NCBI GenBank assembly: GCA_944326795.1
Contig: CALVFJ010000013.1
Coordinates: forward strand, 1-43,592
DNA length: 43,592 nucleotides
Reading direction: 5' to 3'
Source: an uncultured Erysipelotrichaceae bacterium
GTDB lineage: Bacteria > Bacillota_I > Bacilli_A > Erysipelotrichales > Erysipelotrichaceae
Numbering within the stretch: the first letter of the stretch is position 1; every line of letters starts with the position of its first letter. The translations under genes were made by a program, and so were the position numbers. Under the pieces are notes generated by a model. It was not told the origin of the DNA. It worked only from the letters and a program-made list of their open reading frames with translations, and did not search any database. Shown in pieces: positions 40,096 to 43,592 of this stretch.

Positions 40096-41988
40096 TTTAT
40101 TTGCTTTGATCATTAGATCACAGATCTTGTTGGCGTATGCTACTGGATCTTCGATTGGCATACCTTCGATCAATAAAGCTTGATCATATAAGATATTGCT
40201 GTAATCTGCCAATAATTCTGGATGATTATCGTTGATATCTTTCAAAGTTTGGAATACTGCATGCTCAGGGTTGATCTCAAGGATCTTGTTTGCTTTGATC
40301 TGTTGAGCATTTGGACCTTGTGATAAGATCTTTTCCATTTCGATCGATAGCCCATCATCGGATACCAAACAAATTGGATTTAGTTTTAAACGTGAAGAGA
40401 TACGAACGTCTTTTACTTTGGCGTTTAATGCTGTTTTCATTGCTTCTAGCATGTTTTTATTTTCTTCTTGTTTTTGATTAAGTGCTTGTTTTTCTTCTTC
40501 GCTATCAAGATCTAAGTCGCCTTTATTTACCGATTTGAATGGCTTATCGGCATAGTTTTGCATGATGTTGATCATAAATTCATCGACGTCATCTAAGAAA
40601 TACAATACTTCAATTTCTTTATCATTGATCTTTTCCATTTGTGGTAGTTTTTGGATCTCTTCGATGTTTTTGCCACAGACATAATAAATAGCTTTTTGAT
40701 CTTCTTTCATGCGGTCGACGTATTCTTTTAAGGTTACATATTTACCTTCTTTGTTTGAACGGAATAGGATCAGATCTTGAAGGATATCTTTATGTAGGCC
40801 ATAGTCTTTATAGATGCCAAATTTCATGTTTAAGCCGAAATTATCAAATAATTTCTCATATTCTTCTCGCTCATTTTTTAGCATATCTTCTAAATAGCTC
40901 TTTATCTTCTTTTCGATAGATTTTGCTAAGGCTTTGACTTGACGGTCTTGTTGCAAGATTTCTCGCGAGATATTTAGATTTAGGTCATCGCTATCGATCA
41001 ATCCTTTGACAAATTTGAAATAATCTGGAATCAGATCTTTGGCGTTATCCATGATAAAGACGCCTTTGCTATATAGCTGTAATCCGCCTTCATAATCGGC
41101 ATTATAGAAATTATATGGGGCTACGCTAGGAATGAATAACAATGCGGTATATGAAATGTTTCCTTCAACGGCATAGTGGATGACTTTTTGAGGATCTTGC
41201 CAATCCATGAATTTGCTCTTGTAGAATTCATTATATTCTTCGGGCTTGATCTTTTTCTTGTTTTTCTTCCATATAGGAACCATAGAATTTAGGGTTTGTA
41301 ATTCCTTGACAGTTTCAAATTCTTGATCATTGTCAGCCTTTGGTTTTGATACTTCAACTTCCATTTCGATAGGATAACGGACATAATCAGAATATTTCTT
41401 GATTAGGTTTTTAATTTCATAATCTTCTAAGAATGAAGAATATTTTTCATCTTTGGTATCTTCTTTAAGTTCAAGGATGATCGTAGTTCCATAGTCTTCT
41501 TTATCGATTTCAGAAATTGTATAGCCGTCTTCACCAGAGCTTACCCATTGATAAGCTTTGTCGCTGCCAACTTTTTTAGACATGACGATGATGCGCTTAG
41601 CAACCATGAAAGCGGAATAGAAACCAACACCAAACTGTCCGATGATGTCAATATTCTTTGTTGCTTTTTCTAATTCATTCTTGAACTCTAGCGAACCGCT
41701 TTTAGCAATCGTTCCTAAATTTTTATCTAGATCTTCATCACTCATACCAATACCGGTATCCTTGATGGTTAGGGTATGGTTCTCTTTATCGGTTTCGATC
41801 GTGATCTTAAGATCTTTCTTATCAGTTTTATATTCTTCATTAGTTAACGATAAATAGTATCTTTTGTCTAAGGCATCTGATGCATTAGAAATCAATTCCC
41901 TGATAAATATTTCATTATTGGTATAAATTGAATTTATCATTAGATCTAGTAGACGTTTAGATTCTGCTTTAAATTGTTTTTTAGCCAT
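40090..41988 (-). CDS. htpG: HtpG, Hsp90-family chaperone
   Basis: A 632-residue cytoplasmic ATP-dependent chaperone. The N-terminal ATPase domain shows FIRELISNASDALDK, the GHKL motif IKDTGIGM and GQFGVGFYSAFMV; the middle domain has the catalytic-loop segment LNISREILQ, and a C-terminal dimerisation domain completes the usual length. The start at 41988 follows AAAGGAGGAAG; an ATG seven codons upstream lacks one. Upstream are two CIRCE-like sites bracketing a TTGACT-17-TATATT promoter, so HrcA repression is likely. It is monocistronic and ends at a bidirectional hairpin. Confidence 0.97.
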   Translation of the reverse strand: MAKKQFKAESKRLLDLMINSIYTNNEIFIRELISNASDALDKRYYLSLTNEEYKTDKKDLKITIETDKENHTLTIKDTGIGMSDEDLDKNLGTIAKSGSLEFKNELEKATKNIDIIGQFGVGFYSAFMVAKRIIVMSKKVGSDKAYQWVSSGEDGYTISEIDKEDYGTTIILELKEDTKDEKYSSFLEDYEIKNLIKKYSDYVRYPIEMEVEVSKPKADNDQEFETVKELQTLNSMVPIWKKNKKKIKPEEYNEFYKSKFMDWQDPQKVIHYAVEGNISYTALLFIPSVAPYNFYNADYEGGLQLYSKGVFIMDNAKDLIPDYFKFVKGLIDSDDLNLNISREILQQDRQVKALAKSIEKKIKSYLEDMLKNEREEYEKLFDNFGLNMKFGIYKDYGLHKDILQDLILFRSNKEGKYVTLKEYVDRMKEDQKAIYYVCGKNIEEIQKLPQMEKINDKEIEVLYFLDDVDEFMINIMQNYADKPFKSVNKGDLDLDSEEEKQALNQKQEENKNMLEAMKTALNAKVKDVRISSRLKLNPICLVSDDGLSIEMEKILSQGPNAQQIKANKILEINPEHAVFQTLKDINDNHPELLADYSNILYDQALLIEGMPIEDPVAYANKICDLMIKANKN

Positions 41989-42002
41989 GATATCTTCCTC
42001 CT

Positions 42003-42029
42003 TTAGCACTCATTAAAACTGATTGCTAA
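42003..42029 (-). promoter_or_regulatory. CIRCE element 1 upstream of htpG
   Basis: Read on the plus strand: TTAGCACTC, nine bases, GATTGCTAA. That is 17 of 18 arm positions of the HrcA operator TTAGCACTC-N9-GAGTGCTAA. It lies between the -10 box and the ribosome site, inside the 5' untranslated leader. Confidence 0.85.
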
Positions 42030-42032
42030 ATT

Positions 42033-42061
42033 AATATAACATTATCACTCGCAACAGTCAA
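42033..42061 (-). promoter_or_regulatory. htpG promoter
   Basis: On the minus strand TTGACT (42056-42061) and TATATT (42033-42038) are exactly 17 bases apart. The -35 box falls inside CIRCE element 2. Confidence 0.75.
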
Positions 42062-42068
42062 GTGCTAA
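42042..42068 (-). promoter_or_regulatory. CIRCE element 2 upstream of htpG
   Basis: TTATCACTC, nine bases (GCAACAGTC), AAGTGCTAA: 16 of 18 arm positions match CIRCE with the exact nine-base spacer. It overlaps the -35 box. Confidence 0.7.
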
Positions 42069-42147
42069 GCTGTGATAATTTATGAAATTATCTGGTAACA
42101 TGGTAAAAAATTAAAATGGTGTGTTAAAATAATTTAGAGGTATAACT

Positions 42148-42987
42148 ATGCGATTGATTAATGTTGATACGATCAAAGAGATAATTCGTGAATCATGCTC
42201 AAGCTTGCTTTTTAATTATCCTTCTGATATTGAAGAAGCAATGAGCTTAGCAGCTGAAAAAGAAGAGGGAAGAGCAAAAAAGGCTTTTGAGTTACTGTTG
42301 GAAAATAGCCGCATCGCATCCCAAAAGCATATTCCGATCTGCCAAGATACGGGAATGGTGATCGTGTTTGTTCATGTGGGCAAAGAAGTGCTATTTGAAG
42401 GCAATATCGATGAAGCTATCAATGACGGGGTAAGAATTGGATATCGTCAGGAATATTTGCGGCAAAGCGTGGTAGATGATCCACTGTTTAAAAGAGAAAA
42501 TACCAAAGATAATGCTCCGGCCATTATCTATTATGATTATATCGATGGAGATCGTGTGATCATTGAGATGATGGCAAAAGGTTTTGGAAGCGAAAATACT
42601 TCTAAAATTGCCATGTTAAAGCCCGCCCAAGGGGTTGAAGGTGTTAAAAATTTTGTTTTGGATACTGTCAAGCAAGCTGGACCAAATGCTTGCCCGCCAA
42701 TGATCGTTGGCGTAGGGATCGGCGGTAGTTTTGAGCTTGCTCCGCTTTTAGCTAAAAAAGCATTATTAAGAGAACTGACCGATGTAAATCCAGATCCAAA
42801 TTATCACCAATTGGAAGATGAACTTTTAGCCTTGATAAATCAGTTAAATATCGGGCCATTGGGCTTAAAAGGAAAAACAACAGCTTTGAAGGTACAGATC
42901 GAATATTATCCAACGCATATTGCAGCGTTACCAGTTGCTGTAAATATTTGCTGTCATGTGTCAAGACATACGAAGGTGGTGATCTAA
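42148..42987 (+). CDS. Class I fumarate hydratase alpha subunit (TtdA/FumA-N type)
   Basis: A 279-residue iron-sulfur subunit of a two-subunit class I fumarase or L-tartrate dehydratase. It interconverts fumarate and malate at a [4Fe-4S] cluster. Cluster cysteines are probably in PICQDTGM (Cys64 region), PNACPPMIVGVGIGG and NICCHVSRH; the GVGIGGSFE loop is typical. AGAGG supports the start. The beta subunit begins two bases after the stop and malic enzyme follows, which favours fumarate/malate as substrate over tartrate. Confidence 0.9.
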   Translation: MRLINVDTIKEIIRESCSSLLFNYPSDIEEAMSLAAEKEEGRAKKAFELLLENSRIASQKHIPICQDTGMVIVFVHVGKEVLFEGNIDEAINDGVRIGYRQEYLRQSVVDDPLFKRENTKDNAPAIIYYDYIDGDRVIIEMMAKGFGSENTSKIAMLKPAQGVEGVKNFVLDTVKQAGPNACPPMIVGVGIGGSFELAPLLAKKALLRELTDVNPDPNYHQLEDELLALINQLNIGPLGLKGKTTALKVQIEYYPTHIAALPVAVNICCHVSRHTKVVI

Positions 42988-42988
42988 G

Positions 42989-43516
42989 ATGAGGATCAAT
43001 GTGAATACGGAGCAAGAACGTTTTGCTAAATTGCATGCCGGTGATCTAGTCTATTTGAGCGGTGAAGTATATACTGCAAGAGATGCTGCTCATAAACGCT
43101 TAAGCAAAATGATCGAAAATAATGAAACCTTGCCATTTGAACTGGAAAAAAATGGGATTTATTATGTTGGACCAACACCTTCACGTCCAGGGCAGATCTA
43201 TGGTAGCGCAGGACCAACGACAAGCACTAGGATGGATGTTTATACTCCAACCTTGCTGGATAGAGGAATTAAATTTATGATCGGCAAAGGAAGACGTGAT
43301 GAAAAAGTAAAGCAAGCTATCATACGTAATAAAGCAATATACTTTATTGCTGCTGGAGGAGCAGGAGCTCTCTATGCCAGTTGTGTAAAAAAAGTTGAGG
43401 CTATTGCCTTTGCCGATTTGCTTAGTGAAGCAATCAATAAGCTAACGATAGAAGATTTTCCGGTTTTCGTAGGAATCGATTGTCAAGGAAATGATATATA
43501 TGAGGAGGAAAATTAA
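42989..43516 (+). CDS. Class I fumarate hydratase beta subunit (TtdB/FumA-C type)
   Basis: A 175-residue subunit that completes the class I fumarase active site. It shows LHAGDLVYLSGEVYTARDAAHKRL (about 15-38), GPTPSRPGQIYGSAGPTTSTRMD (about 54-76) with substrate-binding residues, and MIGKGRRDE and AAGGAGALYASCVKK further on, all typical. AAGGTGG precedes the ATG. It lies two bases after the alpha gene, and its TAA shares one base with the ATG of malic enzyme. It is complete. Confidence 0.92.
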   Translation: MRINVNTEQERFAKLHAGDLVYLSGEVYTARDAAHKRLSKMIENNETLPFELEKNGIYYVGPTPSRPGQIYGSAGPTTSTRMDVYTPTLLDRGIKFMIGKGRRDEKVKQAIIRNKAIYFIAAGGAGALYASCVKKVEAIAFADLLSEAINKLTIEDFPVFVGIDCQGNDIYEEEN

Positions 43517-43592
43517 TGGATGTATATGAAAAAGCATTAGCGTTGCATAAAGAACACAGAGGAAAACTATCAATCGAAGGAAAGGTACCATG
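43516..43592 (+). CDS. NAD-dependent malic enzyme, N-terminal fragment cut by the window end
   Basis: Only 25 codons are in the window (MDVYEKALALHKEHRGKLSI, then EGKVPM). The ALxLHKxHRGKLxxxxKVP pattern is the start of bacterial NAD-dependent malic enzymes, which decarboxylate malate to pyruvate. GGAGGAAAA lies just upstream. The one-base overlap with the fumarase beta gene indicates a fumarase-malic enzyme operon. Confidence 0.75.
   Translation, partial: MDVYEKALALHKEHRGKLSIEGKVP

Noticed and set aside
1..43592. CRISPR arrays, insertion sequences, prophage or integrative elements
   Set aside because: No spaced direct repeats, transposase, integrase or phage structural genes were seen on either strand.

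Overview
The window is AT-rich (roughly 35-40% G+C by eye) and looks like a chromosomal segment of an anaerobic, low-GC, Gram-positive bacterium (Bacillota). The style of the lipoproteins, the T-box, the CIRCE/HrcA-type sites, FeoAB, and the protein families present suggest a gut Erysipelotrichia-type organism; this placement is an inference, since no rRNA is present. Genes are tightly packed on both strands, use the standard code, mostly have strong AGGAGG-type ribosome sites and end at short GC hairpins. I see no insertion sequence, prophage, CRISPR array or rRNA operon.

Layout. 107-919: purine nucleoside phosphorylase. 1096-3673 (minus): iron alcohol dehydrogenase plus class-3-like aldehyde dehydrogenase, an aldehyde/alcohol pair, followed by a DUF975-type membrane protein and a large cytoplasmic DUF5696/GH101-like glycosidase (to 6325). 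6433-6922 holds gene debris, part of it from an ADP-forming acyl-CoA synthetase. 7007-9326: cytidylate-kinase-like protein, a degenerate N6-methyltransferase-like protein and an HD phosphohydrolase. 9447-11888: CBS/HlyC-type transporter and AI-2E-family permease. 11905-14266 (minus): a coupled DUF362 protein / P-loop kinase / ECF S-component operon. 14401-17916: HAD phosphatase coupled to an unusual LCP lipoprotein, then a lipoprotein with two flavinylation-like motifs. 18024-22431: metallophosphoesterase, a PfkB-HAD fusion, a class I amidotransferase-like hydrolase and an amidohydrolase. 22432-22940 is a 0.5-kb spacer with a mini-ORF behind a near-perfect Shine-Dalgarno sequence and a possible relic gene. 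22941-24230 (minus): MATE exporter, probably leaderless; 24332-26580: FeoAB.

26627-31575 is a T-box-controlled operon. The likely specifier is CGC (Arg); it controls an amino-acid ABC transporter, an intracellular M14 carboxypeptidase and a pentapeptide-repeat-like protein, suggesting uptake plus peptide trimming for a basic amino acid. 31576-31948 carries two small-RNA-like units with a shared TTTCTTTCC element. 31949-33027: MntP-like exporter and TetR regulator. 33125-36345 (minus): SIS protein, tRNA-Thr(CGU), LD-carboxypeptidase, PPC-domain protein and Na+/Ca2+ antiporter. 36447-36596 is a 49-residue membrane protein facing a sirtuin/WYL-regulator operon (to 38279), whose divergent promoter region holds a perfect 11-bp inverted repeat. 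38367-40065: unknown membrane protein and a CDF metal exporter. 40090-41988 (minus): htpG, with two CIRCE-like operators bracketing its promoter. 42148-end: class I fumarase alpha and beta subunits and the start of malic enzyme, a fumarate-malate-pyruvate module.

No single large undescribed system stands out. The most interesting items are the tandem small-RNA candidates, dual CIRCE control of htpG, the PfkB-HAD and SBP-LCP fusions, the doubly flavinylated lipoprotein, the DUF362/kinase/ECF operon, the WYL/sirtuin operon with its operator, and the two apparently leaderless genes.
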